This document shows positions 8,708 through 20,785 of a stretch of DNA of 64,000 bases, one piece after another (within the stretch, counting starts at the first letter, position 1; each line of letters opens with the position of its first letter). The notes beneath the pieces are model-generated. The model was not told where the DNA came from, ran no database searches, and saw nothing but the letters and a program-made list of their open reading frames with translations. Position numbers and translations under genes: made by a program. Origin of the DNA: Zopfochytrium polystomum (taxonomy: Eukaryota; Chytridiomycota; Chytridiomycetes; Chytridiales; Chytridiaceae); contig JAIVFJ010000058.1 in NCBI GenBank assembly GCA_025765615.1, positions 124,001-188,000 of the forward strand, read 5' to 3'.

Positions 8708-11700
8708 TCACATTTTTCCAACCGACCCCGGCCCCAGCAACCACCTGCTCCGCTCCTCAACAGCCGCCTCCGCACTCTCCAAGCGAACGCTGCCGACCAC
8801 CTCCTTCTCCTCCTCCTGCCCCTCCACCTCCACTCCACCCGCGCTCCCGCTCCACAACGACGGCGGCTTCTTCTGCGACCAGATCAGCACGGCCAGCCTC
8901 CTCCTCTCCGGAGACCTCCGCGACACGTGCGCGTCGTAAAAGTCGATCATGTCCCCCTTCGACAGCGTGCCGACGCACGCGGCGTCCTGCTGGCTCATGT
9001 CGAAGCAGTAGTGGCCTTGGGTGATGGCGTCCCACATGCGGTGCGTCGCTTCGCTTTGGCTCTTGTCCGTTTCCAGGAGCTTTGCTTGGAGGGCGCTTAC
9101 TTGCGTTGCAAAGCTGACCCGTTCAAGAGTGAGGGGGCGCGAGGGAAAATATTAAGAGTTAGCAGCGAGCGATGAAAGAATCCGAAAATAAAAAAAAATC
9201 TAAGAAAAGGGCCAGCATACTCGTCCTCCGCCATCTCCTCGATCAAGCTCCGCGCCTCGTCCAAAAACCGCTCGATTCGCTCCTCGACGTACGCCGCGTC
9301 CTTCTCCCCTTGCACCAGGAACCGCACGCCCAGCGACCCGACGCCGGACCGCAGCGCGCTCCACACCGTGTACCCGAGCTGCTCCTTTGTCCGCAGGACG
9401 TCAAAGAACGGCTCGCCCACCAGCTGCGCAAACAGCTGCGTGCGCGCGCGGAGCGGCGTCGACGTCAGCGTGTCGCCCGTCTGGAGAAAGAGCTCGACGG
9501 CGCTGTTGGGGTTGTCCGGGTTTGGGTGCGGGCTGCTGTATGAAAGGCCCTGCGGCAGGGTGGAGGCGCGGGTGGCGGGTGGTGGAGAGGTTGGCGTTTG
9601 GTCGGGGGAGGAGCGGGCGAGTGGCAGTGTGGTGGCTGCGGGGGGTTTTGCGGAGCGGTCCGCGAGGGATTGGGTTGTGGGGACCTGGAAGGTGCGGAGG
9701 AGAGTCGACCGCAGGGACGGCGGGAGCGCGCGGAGGCTTGGCTTGGTGGGCGGGATGGTGCCGTTCTTGGTTGCAACTCGATCCGCGACGCCGGCAAATC
9801 CATTCTCGACGGTTTCGACCAGCAAAAGGGCTTCCTCAGAAGTGATGGGCCCGTGGACGAGGGCCTCAATGTGGACGGGATTGAACAATAACTTTGCGTG
9901 AGATAAAACGTCTTCGACTGTGATGCACAGAAGCTCCTGAAGCTTGTCTGCGTTGGTCCACAGTCGTTCCTGGAGCATCCAAGTCATGTAGTAGGAGGCG
10001 TGGTGATCTGGATTCTCATTATCAAAGTTCTTGTACTCCCGTACCAGCTATGAAAAGTAAAATCCCCGTCCCGGAGCAAGGGTTTAGTTTGAAACTCTCA
10101 AAAAAAATTTGGTCGCGCATACCGCTTCCTTTACGACTTCGAACCTCGTACTTTCCGGCCGCATTCCCGTCAGCATGCTCACAACGTTCGCGACCAGAAC
10201 GGGCAGCTTGTCCGTGAAGCCGCCAAAGCTCAGCACAAAGCCCTCGGGCGAAGTATCCAAACCGTAGTGCAAGTCGCCCATCGTCGCGTAGTACGTCACT
10301 TCAGTCAATGCATCGGCTGCAAGCTCAAACAAGAGCCTAGTCAGTGCTCCGGCTCGAGGGGAACTGTAACCATCCGGGGAACGAACAAAGAGCCACATGC
10401 TTGTGCGAGGTACTTTGTAGACCGTGTCCTGAAGGAACCACGCACGGGTCGTGGGGCTATCGCGAATAATTCGCGGCGTTGCGACTGCACTGGGGAGCTG
10501 GGACTGGCAGAGTCTGTTTAGTACGGTTTATGCGGAAACAACACAAAGGTGTCGGCTGCATACATCATCGTTGGGGGCAAAATCGAACTTTGTCGGAATG
10601 AACGGATTCCGGTGAGGCAAGGCAAGTTCCGGGCTCACTGGTGCACTGGACCAACGGTTGAGAAGCTCTTGAGAAATCGGCTTGACACAGAATTCCGTGC
10701 CATAGTGAGGAGCGGTTTGCCAGTCTTCGCTCGTCTTGGTTGTGCTGGACGCAATCATTAACCTGCGCGCAAACAGTCAATGGTAAAGATCAAACTGAGG
10801 ACTGTGTACCGGAAGTTATCAGGCCGCAGTAGGGAAATCAGGTTACGTATTAAATCAGCATCAAACTCTTCCATAAGAAACGGCCCGCTCAAAACATCGG
10901 CGGGTTGGTACGTGTGCATGCCCTCCGCGGCTTCGGCTGTAAAATCTTCTGCCGGCACCTTCTCCCGGTAGCGAAATGATAGGGAGTTCATCGTTTTGCA
11001 CTTTGGATATCGTTTGTTAAAAGAACCGGGCATTATACGATAATTACCTCATCAAAGACCCACTCCATGACATCTGTCTTCTGGAGCAACCGAATATACT
11101 GAAATACAATAGATACAACCTCCTCCCAGTTGGCTACTCCCTTTTCAGAAAGCGACACAACGATTTTAAAGAACGAAAAGTTCACGCCCGCCTCGTCGTG
11201 CCAGCAAGTTAGCTCCGTCGCAAAGCCTTTTGCTTTCAAAAGGGACAGGATCGAGCCTTGTGATTCGTGTCCAATTAAATGTGTGATGTATTCGTTCGGC
11301 GACTTGAGGTAGAGGCGTTGGGTATCGGGGAATGGAAACGTCATCGACAGTGACTCCATCTCTTTGATAGGACGAACGTAAATGATTTTCTAAGAAACTT
11401 CGCGTCAGTTCAGGTTTCGGGGGAAACGGCCCAGCACCTTTAGTTCATTCGCGCCAAGCGGGTGGGCGGACGTCGTTGGGAGCGGATTGCCGTTGTTCTT
11501 GATTGGACCAAACTTGGTCAAAACCCATTCCTGCAAAGTGTCCAGGCCCTCTTTTCCCAGCACCACCAAGTTCATGCGGTGCGCAGAGTAATGCTGGTGG
11601 TAAAACTTGATCAGCGCGTCCCGGACGTTGATTCCCTTTGCAGTGGGGATTGTCTGAAGAGTTTCCCAGCTTCCGGTGCAAAATTTGCTGTACGGGTGGC

Positions 11701-12440
11701 TAGGGCTCAGGAGGTCCTGGTCCAGCTGCTGGAGCCGCCAGTAGTCGTCGAGTAGGTTTTTCTTGTGCTCTTTGGGGGGCTTCAATGTCAGAAAGAAATG
11801 CACAAAGCGCGATAGCTTATTTTTGAGCTTCACCAGAGTCGACCGCTTTCAGCTCTCGCACCGTGCAGCTCTCGTTGAAGAGAGGCGCGATGAAAAACTG
11901 CGCGAAACGGTCCAATGCACCCTCTAGATTGTCCCCGTCGGCAGATACTTCAAAGAAATACGACGTGTTCTCCGCCGCCGTGTACGCGTTTGTGTGGCCA
12001 CCCCCGACATCGCTGGGGAGAACGGCATGAGAAAATGGTAAGGACCGGTCGGTTTCGGGTCACCTGATGAACTGGGCATAGTCGTTTTCGACCGGGTACT
12101 TCTCGGTTCCCAGAAAGAGAAGGTGCTCCAGAAAGTGCGCAAGCCCAGGAATGTCGTCTGGATCGGCCAGATAGCCTGGCGTTGCGTTTTCCAAAAAGTC
12201 AGAGCGAAGACTTTTGCTTCCACGCAAAACGAAATCTGGTCACAGACCGACACGGACATCCATCGCCGCGGATGCGCGATCGGTGGCTGGATCCCTCACG
12301 ATCAGCGCCCTAAGTCCATTCGATAGATTCAATAGCCGATATGTGCGATCGTCGATATCGGGTTTGCGGATCTGATCGTCGAATACGATGCTGGTGACTT
12401 GGGCGGTCGCACCGCTGGTCGAGTTGTCGTCGGCCGTCAT
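8708..12440 (-). CDS. STE23: insulin-degrading-enzyme-type M16 zinc metallopeptidase
   Basis: Ten exons join in phase to 1053 residues: 12248-12440, 12064-12175, 11834-12012, 11438-11769, 11048-11389, 10810-11000, 10564-10762, 10123-10503, 9221-10047, 8708-9113. Introns are 47-107 nt. The inverted zinc motif HFLEH is at residues 78-82 and the distal Glu (VDSE) at 162. N-terminal repeats match the STE23/IDE family ([27 protein letters not shown]). The inactive C-terminal half includes the substrate-binding EQLGYTVWS segment and the ED.F...V.ALQ.KLLE helix. IDE-type enzymes form a closed chamber and degrade short peptides; yeast Ste23 helps a-factor maturation. Two acceptors are AAAG rather than CAG/TAG, but homology supports them. 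The exon-8 acceptor is the least certain. A TACTAAAC branch site is visible in the intron before exon 8. Confidence 0.93.
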
Positions 12441-12848
12441 GCCTGTCTTTTTTCAGTGGTTGTGGCTTGGCGATCGTTCTTTGGTGAAGACACAACCTTG
12501 TGGTGTGACGAAGTTCTGCAGCGCAAAGGCTATGCTCAGCAACTTTATCGGGATACCGTTGGGTTGTTGCCACACACGTGAAGGGGATTCCATATACATT
12601 TACGCTCCGTCAGTCTTCGACGAGAAGTTCAGAGGGACGCGATCACACAGTCCATGGCATCAGGTCAAAAGCAACAGAAAGCGAGCAGGAATTGTGAGCG
12701 GAAACGAGAAGGGCAAACTTATAAGCTTGAACCATCGAGAAGGTAGAACAGGGAAGAATAAGAAAGAAGACGGAAGGTGGAGTGAAGGAGTGGAAGGGGG
12801 GCCACAAAAAAAAGCAAAACCAAAAAAGTGCGAGAGGGGTGGGCGCCC
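12441..12848. other. promoter region of the M16 peptidase gene
   Basis: 408 bp between the peptidase start and the hexokinase stop, both on the minus strand. Purine-rich toward the hexokinase end. No coding signal or obvious element. Confidence 0.5.
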
Positions 12849-14849
12849 TTAGATTTCTGCCAGCGCTGCAATCAGAGCCGCGCCCTGCCCCGAACCGTCC
12901 CGCGCCTGCTCTAACAAAATGTTCTCCGCAGACAGCCCCAAAATCTCCCTCAGCGCGTCGCGCATGCGGTTCGCAAAGTGCGGGTACAGCTCAAACAAGC
13001 TGCCGTCGACTGCGACGGTGCAGCCATCCAGGCGGTTGATCTTGGTCGCGATGGCGGCGATGCCTGCTGCGGCGAGGCGCGCTGCGCGGCGGCCGACCAG
13101 CTCGCAGATGCCGCGGACGATTTTGCGGTCCTGGTGCGAAGTGCGCGGGATTTGGACGAGGTCTTCAAGAACAGCTTTTGTGTCGGAGAGGTCAAGGGTG
13201 TGGTCACTGGAGAAGAAAAGGATAATAACGTACAAGTGAGCAACAAAAATATGAGCGATGGATAGCTAGGATTCACGAATAACTGGGAAGGAAGCGGTAA
13301 GAGGGATGCTTACCGCTCAATACGGCTCATGTATGCTGTCTCAAACGAGTAGCGCGTCTTGAGCACCTCAGAGACCTTTCCGCTGAAGATTTCGCCAGTC
13401 TCGACTAGATCGAGCAGGGCCAAGCGGACAATCTCACCGAGGTACATACCACTGATGAGTTTCTCAAAGATTTGCTGGCGCGGGTTCAACGAGACACGGT
13501 CGATCGCGACATCGTACTCAGTGATGGGGAGAACAACACCCTCGTTGTCAAAGGCGCCCCACTCAATGTTGATCAGCATCTCAGTCGACGGGAAGGATTC
13601 GGGGTTCTTGAGTTTGGTAATGTTAGTGATCTGCTCAACATAAGCAGCGTTTGAGCCTGTGCCAAGAATGACACCGATGTACGTATTTGGGGACTGGTAC
13701 GCGTGGCTGATGAGAGTACCAGTGGTGTCGTTGACGAGGGCCGTGACGTCCACGGTCACATTCTGTTTCAAACGGTTGCGATCAGGCCGTTGCACTGCTG
13801 GACAAACAAAGAACGCTCAGTGTACCTTGCGGTGGAACGCCTCCTGGAGCATTTTCACGACGTCCTTGCCCTCGACTCCATTGACGTGGAATCCTTTCGT
13901 CCAGTGCAGAAGATAACCTAATAAAAAGTGCAATGGCTGAGCCTAACCGATTGAGGCAATAGTGCAGAAGTAGTACCCCTGTTGATGGAAATCTGGTGCA
14001 CGGGGAACGAGAAAGTGAACCCAAGTTTCCGCTGAGAGCCCTTCGTGTACTCGTTTTCCGTCTCGGCGATAAAGGCAGCAACGCACTCGGCGAAGAAGTC
14101 GAACAATGGGTCGGCGTCACCCGTTTTGAGCTCTTCGCGAACAGAGTACTTCTTTTGGCGCATTCGGGTGATTCCATTGCCCTCCAGGATAACCTCGCAA
14201 ACGCGGAAGTTGGAGCCGCCGAGATCGAGCGCGAGGTAGCTGCCAACCTCGTTGCCGTTTGGACGACGGATGACGTGAGTTGGAATCATCTTCAGCGCTG
14301 CGCGTGAAGAAAGCCGAAAAGTCAGCCCAAACGAGCGCAAACGCACATCCAGCAATAGACGAGTATAATCCCACTATCCAATGCAAGAAGCACCCGCCAA
14401 AAACTCACCCTGATTGTCATCGACCAGCCCCTTCTTCATTTCGGAAATCATGTGCCGCACGATCTGGATGAGTTTGCTAGAGGGGACATTGAACTTCTTC
14501 CCGAGGCGCTGAAGAGGGCGGGGGACGTCTCCAAAATCTTCCTCGTCTTCGACGATTGGTTTCTTCACCGAGGCACGACGGAGCTGCACAGCCGGAGCCG
14601 GCTGAGTGTATTCGACGGGGGCGACGGGAGCGGGACGTCCATTCAGGAGGGATTCGACATAGCGGGCACCGGCTGCGACAGCCACACCTGCCATATAGAA
14701 TAGTTAAGATATTGCTGCGTGTGAGCCATTTCATGGCCTAGCCGATCAAGCGGTGTTGTACAGCGGAAGCTGGGGTTGTACAGTATGGTGGGCCACACAC
14801 CGGTTGTGAGGCCGAAGAGGAAGAGGGAGGAGCTGTCGAGGTTTGACAT
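12849..14849 (-). CDS. HXK: hexokinase
   Basis: Six exons (14801-14849, 14409-14687, 13977-14297, 13826-13917, 13314-13762, 12849-13206) join in phase to 515 residues. It phosphorylates glucose, fructose or mannose at C6 with ATP, the entry step of glycolysis. Visible family blocks: LALDLGGSNFRVCEV (phosphate 1), LGFTFSFPV.Q.SIN, TKGF, VNDTTGTL (catalytic Asp), LGTGSNAAY and the C-terminal VAVDGSLFELYPHF and DGSGQGAAL. The intron-4 acceptor is at AAACAG before N-V-T-V-D; nearer CAGs break the frame. Exon 1 plus the start of exon 2 encode a hydrophobic stretch (LFLFGLTTGVAVAAGARYV), which could attach the enzyme to the mitochondrial outer membrane as in some animal hexokinases (inference). A Pro/acidic linker separates it from the catalytic core. 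Confidence 0.93.
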
Positions 14850-15379
14850 GTCGGCCAGAGGGGCTTCCAATCCGGATATATTTTTTCTCTGTCTTTTCCT
14901 TGTATGGCTTTCCTTTTCCCCTTTTTTTTTTCTCTTCTCGAGTCTTTGAAATTCGGTTCCACAAGATCGATTGCAAAAAGATCATCATCGCGAACGGAGC
15001 CAGCACTGCGACCACATGTACTGATGGCCAGGCGATAAGGGAGAGGGATTACCCCCCAAGTCCTACTCATTTCATTCACAGCGGTGAATGAAATTTCTGT
15101 GTGTCGACGATAAATAAGAGCATGACACTGTACGATGGTTAATCAGTAGGCACAAGAAACACCACGCTGATAAACATTCTTTCGTAATGCTTTCTGGTAT
15201 GTTTGAGAGAGCCCACGGTGAGGAGAGAGACATCAGGTCGTCAGCTGCGAGTTTCCCAAAAGGCCTTGTTCTTCCTGTGCATTCATCACGCTTGGTTTGA
15301 GGGTCTTTGCAAGGAAGGTGCTGACAGTCGTGGTCATGCGGTCCGGCAGGAGGAGGGGGTCGCGTGAACTGGACGGCGT

Positions 15380-15382
<3 letters not shown>

Positions 15383-15410
<28 letters not shown>
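15383..15410. repeat. GA dinucleotide microsatellite
   Basis: Fourteen GA units in intergenic DNA. Confidence 0.9.
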
Positions 15411-15782
15411 CAACTACTTTCAGACGCAGAAGCGGCAATAAGAAATAAATAAGAAAAATAGGTCCGCTCTCTGTCGATGACAAACTGTGGGAAAACTGAC
15501 GGAGGCGCCAAAAAATTCCGCGGATCGAAGGAAGAGACGCAAGAAAAGCAGGCAGGGGCAGACAGGGCTGCTCCCCTTTTCCTTCGTTTTCTCTTTCATT
15601 TCGTTTTCATTAGTCAAGGATCGACCCCGCGCGCAGTGTCTCTTTCTCTCTGTCGCGCCAGTTTTGCTGCGTTGTTCTGAACAGTCAGTCGCTGAGTGCG
15701 AACAAACAAACAAACCAACCAAGTCAGTCAGCTCTGTCTGCAGTTGGCACTTGAAAAATCAGTCGACGGATCTGTCCGTCCC

Positions 15783-15785
15783 TCT

Positions 15786-15812
<27 letters not shown>
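15783..15812. repeat. TCTG tetranucleotide microsatellite
   Basis: About seven TCTG units, continuing imperfectly to about 15843. Confidence 0.8.
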
Positions 15813-15818
<6 letters not shown>

Positions 15819-16041
15819 GCTGTCTGTCTCTCCGTCTGTCTGTGGGCATTGGTCAGCTGTCCTCTGTCTTAATTGGTTAAACGGAAAAAAAAAAGGAGAC
15901 TGACAGACAGGCGGTTGGCCTGGCGCGCGTGACCTCGTTTTGTCTGTGTCCAACCAACCCCCACCGCTTTCTTCTCTTTCTTCTCTCCGTCAGACCACCG
16001 CCTCTTTCCCCTCACCTTCTGATCCCACCTCGACGCTACGA

Positions 16042-17952
16042 ATGTCGTCGTCCGCGGGTGCAACACCACCACCAAAGCACCAACAGCACCAACAGCAGCA
16101 GCATCAGCAGCAGCCGACAGCTGCAAGAATGGCTCGCTCTCGTTCGCTTTCGTCTTCCTCCCTCTCTTCGCCTCGCCCTTCTTTCGGCGCTGTGTCATCA
16201 TCCTCGGCTGCAAGGCGCCGCTCGCCGTCAAGCCGCACTCCCGACGCCGCCGCAGGCACCGTTCCCGCACAGCATCACCATCACCATCATCAGTCCGACA
16301 ACCGATCATCCTCGTCCATGTCCGCCTCAAAAAAGTCGCGCCCCAAACCCCCCGCTCTGCAGAGCCTGCACTTGCACAGCGGCTCAAAGCGGCATGGCCC
16401 TCTCAGCTGGTTCATCCGCGGAAAGCCCAGCAATTCCAGCCTCAGCGGGGCCACCGACGAGGACGACGACGACGACGATGACATCGACGAAGATGGGAAT
16501 GCTTTCTCGATGGCCAGCGACCTCGTCGACGACGCCCCTGCCCTCCCGGACAGCGACGTGCGACGCGCTCTCCTCCTGCAGTACGCCATGCACGTGGGCA
16601 TTTTCGCACAGCAAGGCTCGGACCCCCTCCAGCTGACATCCGGAGAGTCGGAGGCGTTGGCGTCCCTTCCTCCACGGCCTCTCCACGACCTGTCTCCACC
16701 CCTAAACTGGCCACAACATCCCCTCAGAACAATGCCTTCGCATAGCCCTTCCTTTGCCTCCTCGTTTGGTTCGCCGGCATCCCCCCCTCTTTCTCCCGTC
16801 CTTCTGGAACATGCGCCAATATCCTCCAGACACAACATCTCCTCATCGAGCTTAAACGAGATGACCGCGTCGCCCTTGCTGAACCGCCGCTCCCAGCTGG
16901 GAGTGTCTCCCCTTCCTCCTGGTGGCTGGACCTCTCCTCACATCGTCGGAAAACCAAAATTGGACCCCAATCAGTCCTTGGGACAGCCGACTCCCCACAG
17001 CGAAGGTCCTTTCTCGGCACCTCTCCCTTCGGAGGGTCTGCCATACGAAAAGTACGGAGACGCGCAACGAGACTCTCTCTCTTCGACCGGAAGCTCAAGC
17101 GGCACGACCGCGTCCAACACCTCCGAGGCGGAATACTTTGCAGTCGCCCCTCATGCAATACGACGGACCCCCAGTCTTCGTCGCACCAAGACCCGAAGCG
17201 ATTTAAATATAGGTGCCGACAAGGCGGGGCACCAGCCAAAGGACGACCCCAAGGGCGCCAATGCGAACGTCGCTGGGGTATTGAATGACCAAAATCTTGT
17301 AGCCGAAGACGAAGACGACGAAGTGACGCCCATTACTGGAATCATATCGACCGTCTGGCGCCGCCCGCCCTCGCCGACCCTTGTCGCCTCCATTATGAGC
17401 AGCGACACCCCTCCCCTTTCCCCGAAAGAGCAACAAAAGCTGATCCAATGCCAAACCCTCGCTCGCCTCGACGGCCTCCACCGGACAAGTTCTCCCGCAA
17501 TCCCACCCAAAAACTTTTGCGCGCCGTGCAAGCTGTCCTCTGAGCTCCCCAAAGTGATCCTCGCCTTTGAAGGCGCGGACGCCGACGGGCTGCCCGTGGA
17601 CGAAGCCGCCGCAGAGGCCGAGAAGCGGCTGCTCAAGAGGCAGCAGGAGCAAGCGCGCGAGCGGCTCGAGCGCGCCAACGCGGCGGTCGGGATGCCCTCC
17701 CCGAAGCTCTCCACCTCCCTCCCCGCGCAATCCACCGCCCCCGCCCACCCGCCGCCGCCCCGCCGCAAGTCGATCCAGTGGGCGGACCACGTCCCCAACG
17801 GCTCGCTGGAGGTGTTCCACGATCACGCGCACTACCTGGAAATCATCGACCGCATCCGGGAGGAGCGATTGGGCCGGCTCGTCGCGGCGAGGATGCGGGA
17901 GGAGAAGAAGCGTTTCGAGACGTGGATGACGTCGCCGTATGTGTTTGGCTGA
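16042..17952 (+). CDS. disordered Ser/Pro-rich protein, possible PP1-docking subunit
   Basis: Single exon, 636 residues; first ATG at 16042. The sequence is mostly low complexity: His/Gln and Ser/Arg runs at the N-terminus, an acidic Asp run near residue 150, many S-P and S-S-P sites, and an ADGLPVDEAAAEAEKRLLKRQQ helix late in the protein. The last 60 residues look folded and helical (HYLEIIDRIREERLGRLV). Just before them is RRKSIQWAD; K-S-I-Q-W (576-580) fits the RVxF docking pattern [KR]-x-[VI]-x-[FW] of protein phosphatase 1 partners, here with an adjacent phosphorylatable Ser. The short conserved island in a disordered protein suggests a regulatory or scaffold role, perhaps a PP1 subunit. 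No named family is recognised and the docking call is an inference from a short motif. Confidence 0.6.
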   Translation: MSSSAGATPPPKHQQHQQQQHQQQPTAARMARSRSLSSSSLSSPRPSFGAVSSSSAARRRSPSSRTPDAAAGTVPAQHHHHHHQSDNRSSSSMSASKKSRPKPPALQSLHLHSGSKRHGPLSWFIRGKPSNSSLSGATDEDDDDDDDIDEDGNAFSMASDLVDDAPALPDSDVRRALLLQYAMHVGIFAQQGSDPLQLTSGESEALASLPPRPLHDLSPPLNWPQHPLRTMPSHSPSFASSFGSPASPPLSPVLLEHAPISSRHNISSSSLNEMTASPLLNRRSQLGVSPLPPGGWTSPHIVGKPKLDPNQSLGQPTPHSEGPFSAPLPSEGLPYEKYGDAQRDSLSSTGSSSGTTASNTSEAEYFAVAPHAIRRTPSLRRTKTRSDLNIGADKAGHQPKDDPKGANANVAGVLNDQNLVAEDEDDEVTPITGIISTVWRRPPSPTLVASIMSSDTPPLSPKEQQKLIQCQTLARLDGLHRTSSPAIPPKNFCAPCKLSSELPKVILAFEGADADGLPVDEAAAEAEKRLLKRQQEQARERLERANAAVGMPSPKLSTSLPAQSTAPAHPPPPRRKSIQWADHVPNGSLEVFHDHAHYLEIIDRIREERLGRLVAARMREEKKRFETWMTSPYVFG

Positions 17953-19479
17953 CACTGATTACGTCGATGATGAGGCGTGCTGTGAAGGGTACATAGATGA
18001 GGGTTGTTAGACGGGGTTCCGCGACCGTCCTTTGTTAGGGACGCACGGCGGGATCGAATGCGATTAAAGAAAAAGGGAACCGTAAGCGGGGCCGAGATCG
18101 TTCCTTTTTCGGCTTGAAGCGTGACCTCGTTGGGCCGAGGCCCCTACTTGAGAGTCTCCCATCATTTTCTTTTTTGCTCCGAATTTTCGGAGTTGGTCAT
18201 CCTTTAGCGTTGTCTTGTTCCAACCTTGCCGTGCACACACATCACACATGTTTGTTCTCGCTCGCAGCCTCTTTCTCGCTCACCTTGTTATAGTTTGTTT
18301 GGTTTTGTTATTCTTGTGTATTATACCTTTTGTTTGCTAAGGGTTCCATCGGGTTACAGCCTGCTCTATGGGCTAACTACGCGAGGGCAATTCCAAAGCG
18401 AGACGGAAAGGGTTCCGACGAGGGGACGACTAGTCTGCTTAAGCGGTTTGGGGGAATTGCGACGTGCCTCTTCTATGCACAGTTTTCTTTACTTTGTTGC
18501 GGTGGTTTTCCCTCTCCTATTCACCGTTCACGGAATAACCCGCTTGTACCCATCTTGAATCCATCTCCTTCCTCTCCGCGCGGGATGATATTGCTGTTCT
18601 GGTCGCTACAACCCCACGCACACGGCAGCCTCTTTTATCTGCTCTTGGTATGCGGCGGCACATTCGAAAAATCGTTCCCTCTGTCCCCCTTCCCCTCCCA
18701 AGGGTTTTTTGGGCTTCAACATAAACCTCGTCCTCCTCCCTCATGAACCCAGCGGTTTATTCATACCTTTTTACTTCTGATGGTTACCCCCTATTTTCCC
18801 ACTTCCAGTTGACTTTTTGTTTTCACTTTCTCTGAAAAACTTGCTTGTGTTTCGTATGTGCGAGAGTGTGTGCATCTTTGTGCATTCGTCGTTCGTCGTT
18901 TAGCAGGGTCTTTGTTGGACCTTCCCTCAGGAAGAATCAAAAGGGAGCAAAGGCTTGTTTTTTTATTTATTTCTCTGTTGCAAGCCGCCGAGCTTCCTTG
19001 ATTTGGAAGAGAGTTGTGATAGAAACAGGCGAGGAAGAACGAAACTATCATTACCTATGGCATGCTGAGGGATCGGCGTTGGCTGCCTGTCGCCACTCGT
19101 TCGCCATGGCTTCTGTCCTTCCTCGAAGCCAAAGCGCGCATCACCCTCCGTCATCCTCACGGGCCGCTGCTGGAGCCGCCTTCTGCCGCATCGTGTGTAC
19201 CCTCTTCCCGGCCCGATTTTTTGCCCTCCAATCCCACCTTCCCCCCAACCTCACTGCCGCATGATAGTTCACGTCTCCGAAGGTTTTTTTTTATTTTTTA
19301 TTCGGGGCTCGACTTCAACATCAACAAGCGTGTTTTGGTGCTGGAGGGTGTGCGGGCTTTCTTTGACAAATCACCATTCTCTCACGACGACTTTTTTTTA
19401 TCTTTATTCTTGTGGTAATTCCCCACGAACGTATGCGGTCCCGCTCGCATGAATTGTTCAACAAAATCGGTATTTTTCT
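17953..19479. other. long intergenic stretch, no gene recognised
   Basis: About 1.5 kb that is T-rich on the plus strand and less GC-rich than the neighbouring exons. Open frames lack motifs and ATG support. It leads into a LINE remnant, so part may be decayed transposon sequence. Confidence 0.45.
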
Positions 19480-20186
19480 GCCACATGGTTGCATCGCCTT
19501 CACCTCTGGTACCCTAATATTTACCCAAACAGGTCTTGTCGTTGCTGTGCTACTGAGGCAGACACTTTCTCCCGTATTTTCCTCTGCCCTATTGCCCAAG
19601 AAGCCTACCTTGCTCTTAAAAATTTGCTTGCATCCGCCCTCGCTGCATGCTCTCCCACCAACCACTCACATCCCATCCCTCACTCCCACGCTCCCTTTTG
19701 GTTTGACCTTCCTGAGTTTTCCCTCTCTGAAGATGTACCACTCAACTTCCTTACCTTCGCATCATCCCTCAGTCCTTTTACAATATCCTCTACAATCGAG
19801 AAATCTTCCCTGCCGACAATGTCGTTACGGCCCTCGTACGTATCTTTCACAACTTTCTTCTCAACGTCCATCGGCTCATATGGCGCCCTCATTGCGATGA
19901 GACCATTGACTGGGAATGCGACCACGGCATTACATCCTCTGACAAGTGCAGCCACCACCCACGACCTTCCCCCTCCACCCTCTCTACCTGGCAGCCCCAC
20001 TATGCCTCCTCCACCTTCCCCAACTGCCAGTCCTGCTCCACCTGCTCCGCCCTCCACTCCGGACTCCTTGCACTCTCCCACCCCACGGATAGGTGCCAGC
20101 GCTACTGCCTCTCCACAGCCTCAACCACCTCCGAAGTCGAAACTGTTGTGCAGAACGGATTGCCGACCTATGCGTCAAAGAATTGA
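19480..20186 (+). mobile_element. degenerate non-LTR retrotransposon (LINE) 3' remnant
   Basis: Two adjoining plus-strand frames give pieces that look like the C-terminus of a fungal LINE reverse-transcriptase polyprotein. The first (about 19500-19785) has a zinc-binding-like CRCC...FSRIFLCP pattern, resembling the zf-RVT C-x-x-C...H...C motif with the His lost. The second (about 19785-20186) contains LYNREIF and HRLIWRPHCDETIDWE, like the region after that finger. A +1 shift separates them and the reverse-transcriptase core is not seen upstream. No target-site duplication or poly-A tail was identified. Assigned by pattern only. Confidence 0.5.
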
Positions 20187-20785
20187 CATACGTTACTGCC
20201 GTGTAAGTTTGATGCATTGGCGGCTCTATTCACACTTAACTCTGAATGCGCTGCTAAGATTTTTGAACCGCCAGGAATCTTGCTTCGACTTCGAAGTTTT
20301 GAACCCGGAGGAGGTGTGCTACACGAGCGGGCTGACGTTAGATATGAAGAGCGGCATGAATGCTCAGCTCAGAGAGGCCCGCGAGGGTGAAGCTTTAGGC
20401 CAAAACTAGGTCTTGTGGTTGTGTAAGGGGGGTTTGAATGGCCCCGAACTTCTGCCAGCACTTCCAAACGAATAATAAGTCATGTTTTTCCGTAATGTAT
20501 TGGCGGGGCTCGAGCGGTTCCGTGCCTTGGAGGCGCATGTCTTTGTGAATGTGAGGCATTGGATTGGGCGTCCCGCATGTTGGGGGGTATGCCTTCTGCT
20601 TCTTCGCCTCTCCAGCCGCGGGATCTGCTAGTACTCTTCCGCCCTCCTGGGTCGAAAGGCGGCGTGGGGGTGGTCTCTATGAGGATGGCCTTGGTATCCC
20701 ATTCTTGCCGATGATCGGGGGCTGGCCAAAGAGAGAATCTTGTGCACCTCCAGGAAAAAAGAAATAAACAAAAAAATAATAAAAA
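20187..20785. other. intergenic region upstream of the TM9 gene
   Basis: About 600 bp between the LINE remnant and the TM9-family start; an A-rich leader (20756-20785) precedes that ATG. An open frame continues to 20409 without recognisable content. Confidence 0.45.

Larger units (their letters stand above)
14850..16041. other. divergent promoter region with microsatellites
   Basis: About 1.2 kb between the hexokinase start and the disordered-protein start. It holds a GA run (15383-15410), a TCTG run (15783-15812) and pyrimidine-rich DNA. The long open frame that begins at 15940 starts with TTG and is leader sequence until the ATG at 16042. Confidence 0.5.

Noticed and set aside
15940..16041. 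Longer N-terminus of the disordered protein
   Set aside because: The frame starts at TTG; the first ATG is at 16042.
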